From positions 372,001-436,000 of the forward strand of contig CAWBOY010000006.1 of assembly GCA_963790585.1 (NCBI GenBank): a stretch of DNA of 64,000 nt, given 5' to 3'. The first letter of the stretch is position 1. Each line of letters opens with the position of its first letter. The position numbers and the translations under genes are program-made. Shown piece by piece: positions 36,331 to 46,744 of this stretch. The notes under the pieces are model-generated. The model saw nothing but the letters and a program-made list of their open reading frames with translations. It did not search any database and had not been told where the DNA came from. The stretch is from CAWBOY01 sp963790585 (GTDB lineage Bacteria > Planctomycetota > Planctomycetia > Gemmatales > Gemmataceae).

Positions 36331-36481
36331 ACATATCCTCTTTGGAATGGAGCGAATGGAAGATAGAAACAATTCGGTTGCTTGCGCTGATTGATCGACC
36401 GAGGTACAAGTCTCTCGCCTCGATTCGGGCTTGCCGGGCCTACAAGACGGACTCGCTAGGATTCCCTTCCCAGTGATGCAA

Positions 36482-37123
36482 TCACTCGTTGAGTGAGCAA
36501 CTCTTTCGAGAGCTTGATTTATAATTTCCCTCGACGTGTTTGACAAAATCGATGGTGAGGCATTCCTGGAGATCGCGTCCTGGATTAAGCGTCAAGAGTA
36601 GGCGTTGGCGTTTAGGATCCTGATTTTGCTCAGTGCGCGCCAATTTTTGGACAGCTTCCTCGAGCGTTAGTATTTGAGCAACGTAATCGCGGCATAGTTG
36701 ATCGAGAATATCGGCATACGCAAGCGTTTTCTGATGAACTTGCCGCGCAGCGTGGTTTTCCAATTCCAATTGTTGATTCGTTTGGCCGATTTCATCGATA
36801 TGAGTTGGAGCAGCCTGGGCGAGGACCGCGCTATACGTGACAACCAGGGCAACCGCGGTGCAGGCGAAGTGAACGACGCAGTTGCCAACTTTTGGCCGTC
36901 GGTGTTCAATATAGCGGCTTAAGAGCAACACCGTCGTGACCATAAAGGTCTTGAAACCGATCATTCCGAATAGGCCGTGCTGCTGGATTAGGCGTTCGGC
37001 GAAGGGATTTAATTCGCAGATGAATCGTTGGGAATGGCGAAGCAACCACCAAGTTAGGACCAGATCGACGACACTGAGGACAATGAAAAGGCGTGACATC
37101 AAAGGAAACGAACCGTGTTTCAT
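36482..37123 (-). CDS. membrane protein, DUF5658-like
   Basis: The 213-residue protein has three to four hydrophobic segments in its first half: RLFIVLSVVDLVLTWWLL, GMIGFKTFMVTTVLLLSR and VVHFACTAVALVVTYSAV. The stretch D-L-V-L-T-W-W-L-L followed by ICELNPFAERLIQQHG resembles DUF5658 membrane proteins (E-x-N-P motif). The C-terminal half is helical and soluble (LEEAVQKLARTEQNQDPKRQ). No function is known. GGGAG precedes ATG 37123. It lies between the DUF1559 gene and the end of the kinase gene, all on the minus strand. Confidence 0.65.
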   Translation of the reverse strand: MKHGSFPLMSRLFIVLSVVDLVLTWWLLRHSQRFICELNPFAERLIQQHGLFGMIGFKTFMVTTVLLLSRYIEHRRPKVGNCVVHFACTAVALVVTYSAVLAQAAPTHIDEIGQTNQQLELENHAARQVHQKTLAYADILDQLCRDYVAQILTLEEAVQKLARTEQNQDPKRQRLLLTLNPGRDLQECLTIDFVKHVEGNYKSSSRKSCSLNE

Positions 37124-37336
37124 TGCCGCGGACTCCCGGTGAAATTCCAGGCGATGCCAACCGCGTCGGCTGACAAAGGGCTAGGAGATGCCCAGTTCGA
37201 GACCTTGGCGGACTCCAGGCATTCTCTTCGGCTGCTCTATTGGATGCAGCCGATTCGCGGGGAGAGCGCGAATTTAACGATTTAATTCTTAGAGCCTTCG
37301 GAAGGAATGAGATGGACCGGTTCTAAAGAACGCTTT

Positions 37337-37372
37337 GTGTGCCATGCTTTCGTACTCGAAAGCATGGCACAC
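37337..37372. repeat. hairpin repeat, GTGTGCCATGCTT family
   Basis: A perfect 16-base-pair stem (GTGTGCCATGCTTTCG and complement) with loop TACT, just downstream of the kinase gene on the minus strand; it could end that transcript. Its relative is at 11175-11230. Confidence 0.85.
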
Positions 37373-37405
37373 ATTAGCAGCGTTCCTCACTCTTTCCGAA
37401 CGCGC

Positions 37406-40287
37406 TTAGGAGGGTGGAGGCCCCTGATGTTGCTCTTCATTCCAGGCGGTGGGTTTTGACGGTGGATTGCGTGGCGCGCGGCTTTCGCCGATTCCAAGGT
37501 GTGTCGCTCGAAAGGCACTTGTCGCCGTGCCATTCCAAAAATAACCTTCATCTCCTATTTTTCCCGGCGCTCGTGCCAGGTTGGCATACGTGATCGGAAT
37601 GATCATATACTCTCTCGTGTCGAGACGCATGAGTCTCAAATAGCGAATTTCGGCGGACACGCGCCGAAGCGAAATGGCAAAACGGCGGGGATCAGGGCTG
37701 TCTGTATTCCAGACTTGCGGATCGTCGGAAGAAAATAGCACGTTCCAATCAGTGCGATCTGTGGGTTTCCGGCTGGCTAGACTGGACGTTTTCGTCACCA
37801 AATGCGTAGTTTCCTCTTCCGTAAGGTTCTCCACCGTGACAGCGATTTCAAAGGTGGTCCGCGGAATCTCCTTGCCTTGCCAGGTATAGTATTGCCTGTC
37901 GTCCACCAGAACTTTGTGACCAAATCCTGAGCCGGTGAAGTCGTCTCTATCAACGTGCAAGACCGAGATTGCTCCGGCCATGAGGTTATGGGCGGCGAAC
38001 GAAGGACCGGGCCTTGGCACCTGAACATTTATGCCATCAAAGGGGTAGCCCTCGCGGAGCTCGACAAAGATCGGCGCGCCAATCATACTCTGCCACGCCG
38101 CGCGTTGACTCGGCACGAGGACCAGCAGGAGTCGCTCCTGCGTTGCGCCAAAATTGGTTGGGACGGTCGATGTGGCGATTCAAGAACAGGTGCTCGCTCC
38201 ACCTTTGGTGGACGTCATCTTGAATGCGGCGCATTTTCTCTCGCTGGGCCCTTGTAATCCCGAGCGCTTCAACGAGCTTGGGATCCGCAAACCCTTGTTT
38301 TCCCTGCTGCTGGACTTGCAGAAGAATTTGTAGAAACCGCTGCTTTTGTGCCGTAAGGAGGACGCCGCCAATCGCTTTTTCGACAGTGCTGGCGGATGGA
38401 AAGCGTTTCGGCGCCTTATCGTCGGCGCTCGCGTTCCTCGTGGCGGACGACTTGGCGGCGTCGGCAACTTCTTTGAGTTGGTTACGGAAGCCGTCGATTA
38501 CCGCGACCAGACGCGTTTTCTGCTCGTCGGTCAGCTCGAGATCCTTCTGAACAGTCGGATTTTGCACGATCGTCAATAGGGAGGGACCGCGCAGGCTTGA
38601 TAATTCTGAAAGGATTGCCGCGGCTTGCTCCCGGCCGGCGGACAACTCCGCGGCAGTGGCGGGGTCATCCTCGCGGCGCGTCAGAAATTCCTCGTAATAC
38701 TGCAACACCGTCTCGAGGAGCCGGCGGCGGACGTCCTGATATGCCGGATTATGAGCAAGCTCACCTTCACTGAATTGGACGATCATTTCGAGCGTGCGCC
38801 GTGCCTGTTCAAAATCGCCAAGGGCTCGTTCGCGTTGCGTGGCCGCGGCGTCCAAAGCCTGCTTGGTGCGTTTTTCCTCCAAGGCCAACTGGTCATACGC
38901 TTTCTTCGTCTTCCATTGCTCCTGAGCAACGAGGAAAGTGCTGGTCGCAAAGCCGACGAGTCCCAAAACGAGGAGGAGTAGGGATGAGACAACGATTGTT
39001 GGATGGCGCCTCATCCATTTTCGCGCCCGTTCAATTACCCTTGGTCTTTTCGCCTGTATTGACTTGTCTTCCAGGAAGCGGCCCAGGTCGTCGGCCAGTT
39101 CCTGGGCGCTGCCGTAGCGTTCCGCCGGATTTTTCGCGACCGCCTTGAGCAGGATCGTTTCGAGGTCGACGGGGATCGACGGATTGATTGTGCGCAGGGG
39201 GGCAGGCTCATCAAAGGCGATTTGATGCAAAAGCGCGTGTCGGTTGCGCCCGTCGAAAACTGGCTTTAAGGTCAACAATTCGTAGAGCGTCGCCCCTAAT
39301 GAATAGATGTCGGTGCGGTGATCGACGATGCCACGCTTGGCCATCGCCTGTTCCGGGCTGACATAACGCAACGTACCGACGAGTTCACCCGACACGGTAA
39401 GCCCGGTCTGGTTTTGCGATTGCGCGAGACCAAAATCGGCAATCCATACCTCGCCTCGGCTATCCAGGAGGAGGTTACCCGGCTTGATATCGCGATGGAT
39501 GATCCCGGTTTGGTGGGCATATTCCAGCGCCTCGGCGGTCTGCTTGCCGATCAGGGCGACGCTGTGAAAAAATCGTCCCCGTCGATCGAAATTCACAGTG
39601 GAGAGGACTCGGGCGACGGTCGAGGCCAGAGGATCTCTCCTCTCTTTACTGCTCGTCTCGACCGTCTTGGCAGCATTGTTTTCCTGATCTTCGATGAGCG
39701 ACGAAATTACCGTCGCCAGGCTTTGGCCTTCGATGTATTGCATCGCGTAGTAGTGGACGCCGCGCTCGCAGCCCACGGCGAAAACCGGCACGATGTGGGA
39801 ATGATGCAGATGTGCCGCGGCCTCGGCCTCGTTGCGAAAACGCTGGAGCTGACGGCTATCGATGCCGCCGATGAAAGGCAAAATCTTCAGCGCGACACGG
39901 CGCCGCAGCGAGATCTGCTGGGCTTCATAGACCACGCCCATGCCACCGCGGCCGATTTCACGCAGGATCTTGTAGTCTCCGATTTGCCCAAGCTCCGCCG
40001 TCGCTGTTTTCGTCGGCTCGCCATCGTCCGATATGGGCGCGCGAGTTTGCAAGGTGGACTGGATCGCTGCCATCCCGGCTCGACGCGCCGCGCTATCGCG
40101 CAGCGACGATGCCAATCGATTGAGTTGACAATAATTGGCCAAAAAGTCGACGATTTCGCCCGCGAATTCAGGATGGGCCTTGACCAATTCCTCTCGATCC
40201 GGAGCCGCCCCCGATTTGCGCGACTCGACATAGTTCAGGAGGATCGTTTGCAGAAGTTCCTGACGTGCGGCTCGATTCGACGTTCAT
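37406..40287 (-). CDS. membrane Ser/Thr protein kinase (Pkn type), frameshifted
   Basis: The protein joins a cytoplasmic Hanks-type kinase to an outside domain by one membrane segment. Kinase motifs: YKILREIGRGGMGVVYEAQQ (P-loop), RRRVALKILPF (ATP-binding Lys), GIIHRDIKPGNLLLDSRGEV (catalytic Asp), WIADFGLAQSQ and VSPEQAMAKRGIVDH. The membrane segment is VSSLLLLVLGLVGFATSTFL. A coiled coil and a domain with repeated E-Q-x-x-R blocks follow. A frameshift near 38155 moves the last 240 residues (SQRAAWQSMIGAPIFVELRE) to another frame. The ATG at 40287 overlaps the sigma-factor stop (ATGA), but one base change near codon 5 is needed to reach NYVESRKSGAAPDREEL; without it, TTG 40187 is the only in-frame start. 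Linked sigma/kinase pairs are typical of planctomycetes. Confidence 0.85.
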
Positions 40288-40856
40288 GGCTCACCTGCAT
40301 CCTGAAGAATCTCACGAAGTCTTTGTTGGCCACGAAAGAGCAAACCCATGATAGCCGGTTTGGTGCGCTGCAAAGACTCCGCCACCTCAGCCACGGACCA
40401 GCCTTTGAGATGGTGAAGTTCAATCACTTGCCGTTGGTCGGCGGGCAACTTGGCCAGAGCCGACGCCAGCCGCACAAGCTCCTCTCCGCGCGACACACTT
40501 TCGCTGGGCGACGATTGTTCCGCCGCCAGCCAGCTTTCAATGCGGGCCGACGACTCCGCAAGGCTTTGGTGCAGCGACCGTTCCCGCCGCAAATCGCGCG
40601 CATCAGCGGCAAAGCGCCTCCCAGCCGCCGCCATCGTGTTGGCCAATATCGATCGCAACCACCCGGCTAACTCGGCTTCACTGGCGCCATTGAATTGCTC
40701 TCGATACGTATGTGCTTGCAGCAACGTCTGTTGCACGACGTCCGAGGCGTCGAGCTTCGCCTGCAATCGCGGGTTGAACTGTAAGCGAGCCATAAGCCGC
40801 AAATACTCGCGAAACCTCTCGAGGTCCCAGTCCCGCCGCTCACCAGTTTTTGGCAT
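40284..40856 (-). CDS. ECF-type RNA polymerase sigma factor
   Basis: Extracytoplasmic-function sigma factors direct RNA polymerase to special promoters. The 190-residue protein has region 2 (RLQAKLDASDVVQQTLLQAH with AELAGWLRSILANTMAAAGR) and region 4 with the helix-turn-helix LPADQRQVIELHHLKGWSVA and EVAESLQRTKPAIMGLLFRG. It matches the planctomycete group whose genes lie next to Ser/Thr kinases. ATG 40856 is preferred over 40877 because GGAG lies at proper spacing. The stop overlaps the kinase start (ATGA), so the two are co-translated, and the kinase may control sigma activity; that link is known from family context. Confidence 0.93.
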   Translation of the reverse strand: MPKTGERRDWDLERFREYLRLMARLQFNPRLQAKLDASDVVQQTLLQAHTYREQFNGASEAELAGWLRSILANTMAAAGRRFAADARDLRRERSLHQSLAESSARIESWLAAEQSSPSESVSRGEELVRLASALAKLPADQRQVIELHHLKGWSVAEVAESLQRTKPAIMGLLFRGQQRLREILQDAGEP

Positions 40857-41023
40857 GATAATCTCCGGCCCATTCACAAGATGCCGCGCCGGACCGGAGA
40901 GAGCGCGGCCAGCGGCAGTTATTTCGGCGATTGCTTGGTGCTAAGATTCCGGCAGAGAAAGTAGCGAACTAAAGGGGACGACGTTCGCCACCCTTACCCA
41001 TAATAACATCGGCGCGGTTACGT

Positions 41024-42382
41024 TTGACGAATAAAGTGACCCACACTACCGAGGGAATCTTGTTGATATACCGGATCTCGATCGTCTGTATCGCTCTCAT
41101 CTTTGTAGGATGTGGCACCAAGGTGGCCCCGCTGTCTGATCCGCGGCAGCCGGACAGCGACACTATGCCAAAAAAAGCCGCGACCGCTGACACGCCCACT
41201 CCGCAACAAATCTTCGAGACGCGCATCCTGCCTATCTTCAAGTCGCCGAATCCTTCTAGTTGCATGCAGTGCCATTTGGCGGGAATCGATTTGAAGAACT
41301 ATATCCTGCCCTCGCACGAACTAACGTTTCAGTCATTACGGGATCAGGGGCTGATCGACCTCGAGCAGCCAGAAAAGTCGAAGATTTTGCGCCTCATTCA
41401 AATGGGTGAACAAGATAAGGCCGGCGCATCCTTAATCCAACAAAAGGTACGCCGCCTCGAGTACGAAGCGTTTGCAGACTGGATTAAACGCAGCGTGACA
41501 GACCCAAAGATGCGCGCTTTGCCGAAGCTCAAAGCGACGGAAACCGCCGGCCCGACGCGACCGCCCGAAGTCGTCCGGCATGCACGGGGAGACCGCTTGC
41601 TTACATCCTTCGAGAATACGATCTGGGCCATGCGGTTTCGCTGCATGAGTTGCCACACGGAGGCCACCGACGTGAATAAGAAACTTGTCGCGGAACATGG
41701 CGCACGGGTCGCCTGGTTCAAAGCCGCTGGGCCGGCGGCCACCCTCGCCTACCTGCGAACAAGTAAACTCATCGACACGGAAACGCCGGAAAGGAGCTTG
41801 CTGCTTCTTAAGCCGCTAAACGAAGTCAAACATGGAGGAGGGAAAAAGTTCCAGATCGGAGATCAAGGTTACAAGGCTTTCCGTGACTTCCTGGAAGACT
41901 ATGCTCGAACATCAGCCGATCGCTACCCTGACGCAGCCTCATTGCCCAAGGAACGCAACGAGCCCCTTCAGTTCGGCTCCGACCTATGGCTCAAACTAAC
42001 GGAAACGCCAGCATCCTGGGGCGACTGCCTGCTCCAGGTCAATCTATTCGCTTGGGACAGTCAAAATGCCACCTGGGAGACTGCCCCAATTGCTACAAGC
42101 GACCGGGTCGTGTGGGGGAAAGGCCGTGCCTGGCAACATGCCCTTACGTTGCTGGCTCAGCCGGGTTCCGCAAACGCTACTCGTTGGAAAGACGGTAAAG
42201 CGGTACTTCCACGCGGCAAGTATCTGATCAAAGTTTATGTCGATCAACAAAAGCGGCTCACGACGGATTGGACCGCGTCTCTTGGAAAGGAGGATTTTGC
42301 CGGCCAAGCGGAAATCTCGTCTTCCTGGTCAGAAGGATACGGCAGTATGACGACGATCGATGCCGCCAAGGTAAAGAAATAG
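41024..42382 (+). CDS. di-heme c-type lipoprotein
   Basis: The exported protein of about 440 residues has a lipoprotein signal (IYRISIVCIALIFVGC), so it is likely anchored on the outside of the membrane. Two CxxCH heme-binding sites are seen: NPSSCMQCHLAGIDLKNY and MRFRCMSCHTEATDVNKK. The spacing suggests two duplicated cytochrome-like domains, as in planctomycete PSCyt proteins, followed by a beta-rich C-terminal domain (WGDCLLQVNLFAWDSQNATW). The start codon is uncertain: TTG at 41024, or TTG 41060/41063 after GAGGG. It is divergent from the sigma-factor gene and may be one of its targets, which is only a guess. Confidence 0.78.
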   Translation: MTNKVTHTTEGILLIYRISIVCIALIFVGCGTKVAPLSDPRQPDSDTMPKKAATADTPTPQQIFETRILPIFKSPNPSSCMQCHLAGIDLKNYILPSHELTFQSLRDQGLIDLEQPEKSKILRLIQMGEQDKAGASLIQQKVRRLEYEAFADWIKRSVTDPKMRALPKLKATETAGPTRPPEVVRHARGDRLLTSFENTIWAMRFRCMSCHTEATDVNKKLVAEHGARVAWFKAAGPAATLAYLRTSKLIDTETPERSLLLLKPLNEVKHGGGKKFQIGDQGYKAFRDFLEDYARTSADRYPDAASLPKERNEPLQFGSDLWLKLTETPASWGDCLLQVNLFAWDSQNATWETAPIATSDRVVWGKGRAWQHALTLLAQPGSANATRWKDGKAVLPRGKYLIKVYVDQQKRLTTDWTASLGKEDFAGQAEISSSWSEGYGSMTTIDAAKVKK

Positions 42383-42454
42383 GTGCGCACTCAAAGGCTC
42401 CTATGGAGCTTGCTTTCGCCGTGCGAAAAGACGTTTATTAATGCGTACCGCCGC

Positions 42455-43251
42455 TCAGCCCATTTTTTCTATCGCCAGCGCGTGAAGCACGCCATTGCTG
42501 GCGATCATGCTATTTCGTTGCCAGGCTCCGGGCGTGCCGTAGATGATTTCTTCGCCAGCTAGGCCGGTGACTTTGCCGCCGGCTTCCTCAACGAGGATGT
42601 GCCCAGCTGCGATATCCCAATCGTGAAATTCGGAATATGTATTAACATATAAATCCGCCTCACCGCGCGCCACCAGGGCCATTTTTAGTCCCGCGGAGTA
42701 GACTTCCACAACACGAGCGGGGGATAGCTTGCGCACCGAGACGCTTGGTCCCCGAGAGTGGCTTTGGGTCAGCACGGCTGAGCCGAGGGTCGAACTCTGG
42801 GAGACCCGGCAGCGCGTCGGTTCGTGTGCGTTGCCGTCTAACGCCCAACAGCCATGGCCCTTGACCGAGTAAGTCAGTCGCTGTCGCACTGGCTCCAACA
42901 CGACGCCGACGATAACTTGGTTCGCCTCGAGAAAGGCGATCATTATGGAAAATTCGCCGTTTTTCTTGGCGAACCCACGGGAGCCATCAATGGGGTCGAT
43001 GATCCACGACCGATCACTCGTCGATGGCGGGCCGATAATGGTCGAGGTCGACTCCTCCGCGATCAAGCGATCCGAGGGAAAGCGGCTATGAATAAGATCA
43101 ATAATCGTATCCTGTGCTAGGCGATCCGCATTGGTGCTAATGTCGGCTTTCGCGTCGTGGATCGCTTCGAAAAGTGCGTATTCCTGGAGGATGACCTGGC
43201 TGGCGTGCGCGCCGCGTCAACCGCTGCGTCCAGTTCCGCATGATATTTCAT
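42455..43251 (-). CDS. inositol monophosphatase-family phosphatase, one frameshift
   Basis: The family removes phosphate from inositol phosphates, 3'-phosphoadenosine phosphates or histidinol phosphate. The metal sites are visible: RLIAEEST (first Glu), SWIIDPIDGSRGFAKKNGEF (D-P-I-D-G-x) and FHDWDIAAGHILVEEAGGKV (W-D-x-A-A-G). The N-terminal 60 residues begin MKYHAELDAAVDAA at ATG 43251 and are joined through an indel near 43208 to SQVILQEYALFEAIHDAKAD and ISTNADRLAQDTIIDLIHSR. The joined length of about 265 residues fits CysQ or histidinol-phosphatase-like enzymes; which of these is not resolved. Confidence 0.85.
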
Positions 43252-43386
43252 CACGATTCTCCGGTCGGATGGCCAAACGGCATAGCGATTGGAATTATAC
43301 TAGGAGAAACGAGGATGATCACGGCCCCCAAGGCCTTCGATCCTCCGTCGTGCGCATATCTGAAACGAGAAATGAGGAAACCGTCC

Positions 43387-44218
43387 GTGCGTCCTTATCT
43401 CGATCTTTTACGGCATGTCCGAGAACGCGGCGTTCGCAAGCCGACGCGCGCCGTGCTGCGCTCGACTGGCCAGAATGTTCATGCTCTCAGCGTCTTCGGC
43501 TATCAGGCCCGCTACGACCTGGCGCGGCTTCCCCGCCGTCACGACCAAAAAGCTCGCGTTTGGACCGGTCGTGCATGAGCTGATCTGGTTGCTTCGGGGC
43601 TCTACGAATATCGCCTATTTGAGAACGCACAACGTCCATATTTGGGACCAATGGGCCGACGACAAGGGCGAGCTCGGCCCCGTCTACGGCAAGCAATGGC
43701 GGGCATGGCCGAAATCAGATGGCCGCACCGTCGACCAGATAGCCCAAATCGTCCAAGGAATCATGGAGGTCAAGAACGATCCCACCGCGAGCGTCGGCCG
43801 ACGGCTGGTCGTTTCCGCATGGAACCCCGCCGACCTCGAAGAAATGGCTCTGCCACCGTGCCACACGCTGTTTCAGTTCTCCGTCACCGAAGGCCGATTG
43901 TCGTGCCAGCTTTACCAGCGCTCGGCAGACCTGTTTCTTGGCGTGCCCTTTAACATCGCCAGCTACGCGTTGCTGACTCACCTCGTCGCCCAAGTTACCG
44001 GCCTGCAAGTCGGCGAGTTTGTTCACACGTTTGGAGATGCACATATCTACGAGAATCATCTCGAACGAGTCGACGAGCAGTTGAGTCGAGTGCCCTACCC
44101 GCTACCCAAGCTCGAACTCGATCCGGCGATCAAGAGCCTGGACCATATCCATCACGACCAGATCCGTCTGGTGGATTATCGCCATCATCCCATATTGCGC
44201 GGCGAGGTCGCGGTCTGA
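43387..44218 (+). CDS. thyA: thymidylate synthase, one frameshift
   Basis: ThyA methylates dUMP to dTMP using methylene-tetrahydrofolate. GTG 43387 (product M-R-P-Y-L-D-L-L) is the likely start, with GAGG upstream. After SVFGYQARYDL an indel near 43528 shifts to FPAVTTKKLAFGPVVHELIW, then DQWADDKGELGPVYGKQWRA, the active site LPPCHTLFQFSV with the catalytic Cys, LYQRSADLFLGVPFNIASYA and the terminal HHPILRGEVAV. The phosphate-binding loop that normally reads D-R-T-G-T-G-T-L-S is altered here to R-S-T-G-Q-N-V-H-A-L-S with a few extra residues before it, which could be real or a second pair of indels. folA starts one base after the stop. Confidence 0.9.
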
Positions 44219-44219
44219 C

Positions 44220-44750
44220 ATGCTCTTGTCATTGATCGCCGCGATGGATCGAAACGGCTTAATCGGCGCGGGTGACAACTTGCCCTGGCGCCTGCCCCGT
44301 GACCTACGCCGCTTTCGCGCTCTGACGATGGGCAAGCCGGTCATCGTGGGTCGGCGCACGCATGAGGCTATCGGCGTACTACCCGGCCGGCATCACATCG
44401 TATTGACGCGGCGGAAAGAGGAGTTGAAATCTGGTTGTGAAAAAGCCGCGAACCTAGATGAGGCGATTCGGCTAGCCCGAGAGTTAGAGACAGCTTCAAT
44501 CAACGAAGTGTTCGTGATCGGCGGCGGCGAAGTCTACCGCGAGGCGTTACTCCGCTGCGACCAAGTCTATTTGACGATCGTCGACGGCGTCTTTGCTGGA
44601 GATGTTTACTTCCCTCTTGAAGGTTTACGAGAGGGCTGGAGTATCGTCGAAGAAGAACACTGCCCCGCCGATGAGAAGAACGCGCATGCGCATCACTATT
44701 TCAAGTTGGAACGCGGCACGACTCAGCCGTTTCAGGCGTTGGAACAATGA
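44220..44750 (+). CDS. folA: dihydrofolate reductase
   Basis: FolA regenerates tetrahydrofolate after the thymidylate synthase reaction of the gene just upstream. The 176-residue protein shows LSLIAAMDRNGLIGAGDNLP with WRLPRDLRRFRALTMGKPVI (substrate-binding Asp in P-R-D-L), VGRRTHEAIGVLPGRHHIVL, INEVFVIGGGEVYREALLRC (NADPH-binding G-G) and YLTIVDGVFAGDVYFP. All expected parts are present and the frame is intact. The one-base gap to thyA indicates translational coupling. Confidence 0.95.
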   Translation: MLLSLIAAMDRNGLIGAGDNLPWRLPRDLRRFRALTMGKPVIVGRRTHEAIGVLPGRHHIVLTRRKEELKSGCEKAANLDEAIRLARELETASINEVFVIGGGEVYREALLRCDQVYLTIVDGVFAGDVYFPLEGLREGWSIVEEEHCPADEKNAHAHHYFKLERGTTQPFQALEQ

Positions 44751-44931
44751 GAAAGATGTCCAAGGTAGGGAACAATGTTGCGCAGCGACGAAGGCGCTCT
44801 CGGTGGGTTAGAATGCTGCGCTTTCCTGCTTTCAGGCGTATGAGGATTTTTTTGAAAAGAGGGCGTCCTACTCCGTAGAAAAGCTAGTGTGTTGGCGAGC
44901 CCGTATCATCAGCGACCAGAGTAAGTCTTCA

Positions 44932-45003
44932 AGAGCCGGAAGCGTTAGCGACCGGAGTGCATTACGCTCGGTCAGATTCTCTCCGGTCGCTTACGCTCCC
45001 GGC
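44932..45003. repeat. dispersed palindrome, GCCGGGAGCG/CGACCGGAG family
   Basis: GAGCCGGAAGCGTTAGCGAC at 44933 pairs with GTCGCTTACGCTCCCGGC ending at 45003. The centre, with TGCATTAC and CTCGGTCAGATTCTCT, is nearly the same as in the copy at 61337-61416. It lies between folA and the GH3 gene, which converge. Confidence 0.8.
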
Positions 45004-45027
45004 ACTCCAATACACCAGCTCTTCCAC

Positions 45028-46728
45028 TTACGCCACCCTATTTTGCCGCCGCGCTTCCTCCGCGAATTTCAAATCGTTGATCAAACAGGGATGCTTGTAT
45101 TGTTCCAGCGTACCACCCGTTTTTCGCAGCCTTTCTCGGTCCCAGATTTGCCAAAAGCCGCGCGGCACTAGTTCCAATCGCAACATTCCCAGGCGGGCGC
45201 TCGTGCGCTTCGCGTCGTATTCGATATTCACGGCTCGCAAGCGGCTATCGAGTCGTTCGGCGAGGTCGCGTCCTGTGCCATCGGCTGACAGATCGCCTTG
45301 CTCGACGAACAGGCCATAATACGGCTGCTCGTCGTTCCAGCAGGGAGCGACGCTATAAGTGCCCAGAGTCAGATTCATCTCACGCAACACATCCGGCAAG
45401 GCATGGGTGATCTGATATTCTGATAATTTCTCTCCGGTTAGATTGCTAAAATGGGCCCCTTTGCTCAGAAACTCGATCAATGGCGTCTTCTTGTGGAAGC
45501 CCGTGCAACGGACGAGGTCGTGAATCTGGTAACGATAGAGGCCATACCACGTAGTCGGCACGATGAAATAGCGGCCATCTTTCTCGAGTTCGTGCGCCTC
45601 CAACACCGTTGGATTCGCGCTGTCCGCTTCGGCTTCCGGAATGAACTCGAAATAATGGGACGTAATGTCCAACACGCCTGATGGTGTTTCATCGCTGAGC
45701 GGCAGTGTAAATCGGCCCTCACTGGCGATCAAGCCGACGTCGCGGACCGGATGCGTGCCGTAATACTGAGGATAATGACGCAAGTACGCACCGACGCTGC
45801 CGCCCGTCCAGTTGCCAAGGACCAGTTCATTGGGCCAATAATCCTTGGGATAAAGCGTACCCGTGCGGCGCACGATCTCTTCGAGTTCCTTTGCCTTGGC
45901 GGGATTGGCTTTGAGCCTGCCCTTGATCTGGGCACGGACATCATCGGGAATATCGAGATCAGGGCTCAAGGTGCCATCGTGCAGGTCGCGGATGAGATCC
46001 TGTTTTCGCTGGTCGCCGGTGCGGGCCATGTTGATCAGGGTGCTCGGATTGGCGGCGATTATCATGCCGACGCGCTTGGCCATGCTCAGACGCAGAGCGA
46101 GGTAATACTTGGAGGCCGCGTCCTTGATTTTGCCGGCACACGGAGGCACGCAGTAAAGCCAGCGGATTACCCGTTTTTGCATGGTCGCGGTCAGTCCCGT
46201 GACAGCGCCGCACGGAACACCCGTCTCCGTATGCGTCTCCTCCCAGTCGCCGGACAACTGGACGATGTGGCGCATCCGCACGTCGGGGTGATCGCGGAAG
46301 ACCTTGAGGCCCCAGATATTCCAGCCGCGCCGGTAGTCGGCGAGATAGTGATCCGTGACGGGGATGTATTTCCGTGTCGCCGTCGTACCGCTGGTGAGAG
46401 CAAACATGTGAACTCGACGGTCGGCGAGAAGCGCATTGATCTCTCCCTTTCGGACCCGATTGATATATGGCTCGATCGCTTCGTAGCCAGCCAAGGGTAG
46501 TTGCCGCCGAAAGTCGGCGGCGGACCGTATCGTGGCAAAGCCATGATCGCGGCCAAAAGCCGTGGTGGCGTGAAACTGTAGGATTGATTGCAGGAGACGC
46601 TGTTGAAAGCCGACCGGATCCAGAGTGGCCGCCTCGAAGCGCCTCAGGTTGCGCCGAATCGGATAGGCGATAAGCTTTCCAAGCACGGTCCGGAAGAGAA
46701 ACTGGGTCATTCCTTGGAGCAAACTCAT
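45028..46728 (-). CDS. GH3-family adenylate-forming enzyme
   Basis: GH3 proteins (named after plant auxin-responsive genes, not glycoside hydrolase 3) activate a carboxylic acid with ATP and usually couple it to an amine. The intact 566-residue frame has the P-loop-like ALTSGTTATRKYIPVTDHYL, then VLGNWTGGSVGAYLRHYPQY, LIASEGRFTLPLSDETPSGV, HYFEFIPE, IVPTTWYGLYRYQIHDLVRC (Y-R-Y-x-x-x-D motif) and LTGEKLSEYQITHALPDVLR, all typical of bacterial GH3 enzymes. It is the last gene of the minus-strand KS cluster, so it may release or modify the chain made there, which is inference. Ends about 15 bases past a dispersed palindrome. Confidence 0.9.
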   Translation of the reverse strand: MSLLQGMTQFLFRTVLGKLIAYPIRRNLRRFEAATLDPVGFQQRLLQSILQFHATTAFGRDHGFATIRSAADFRRQLPLAGYEAIEPYINRVRKGEINALLADRRVHMFALTSGTTATRKYIPVTDHYLADYRRGWNIWGLKVFRDHPDVRMRHIVQLSGDWEETHTETGVPCGAVTGLTATMQKRVIRWLYCVPPCAGKIKDAASKYYLALRLSMAKRVGMIIAANPSTLINMARTGDQRKQDLIRDLHDGTLSPDLDIPDDVRAQIKGRLKANPAKAKELEEIVRRTGTLYPKDYWPNELVLGNWTGGSVGAYLRHYPQYYGTHPVRDVGLIASEGRFTLPLSDETPSGVLDITSHYFEFIPEAEADSANPTVLEAHELEKDGRYFIVPTTWYGLYRYQIHDLVRCTGFHKKTPLIEFLSKGAHFSNLTGEKLSEYQITHALPDVLREMNLTLGTYSVAPCWNDEQPYYGLFVEQGDLSADGTGRDLAERLDSRLRAVNIEYDAKRTSARLGMLRLELVPRGFWQIWDRERLRKTGGTLEQYKHPCLINDLKFAEEARRQNRVA

Positions 46729-46744
46729 GACAATCCCTCGTCAT

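Noticed and set aside
39318..40670. 450-codon open frame on the plus strand
   Set aside because: Antisense to the kinase and sigma-factor genes, whose motifs are unmistakable.
44751..45027. Small coding genes between folA and GH3
   Set aside because: Open frames here are created by the dispersed palindrome and lack start signals.
45751..46500. 249-codon plus-strand open frame
   Set aside because: Antisense shadow of the GH3 gene; no conserved features.
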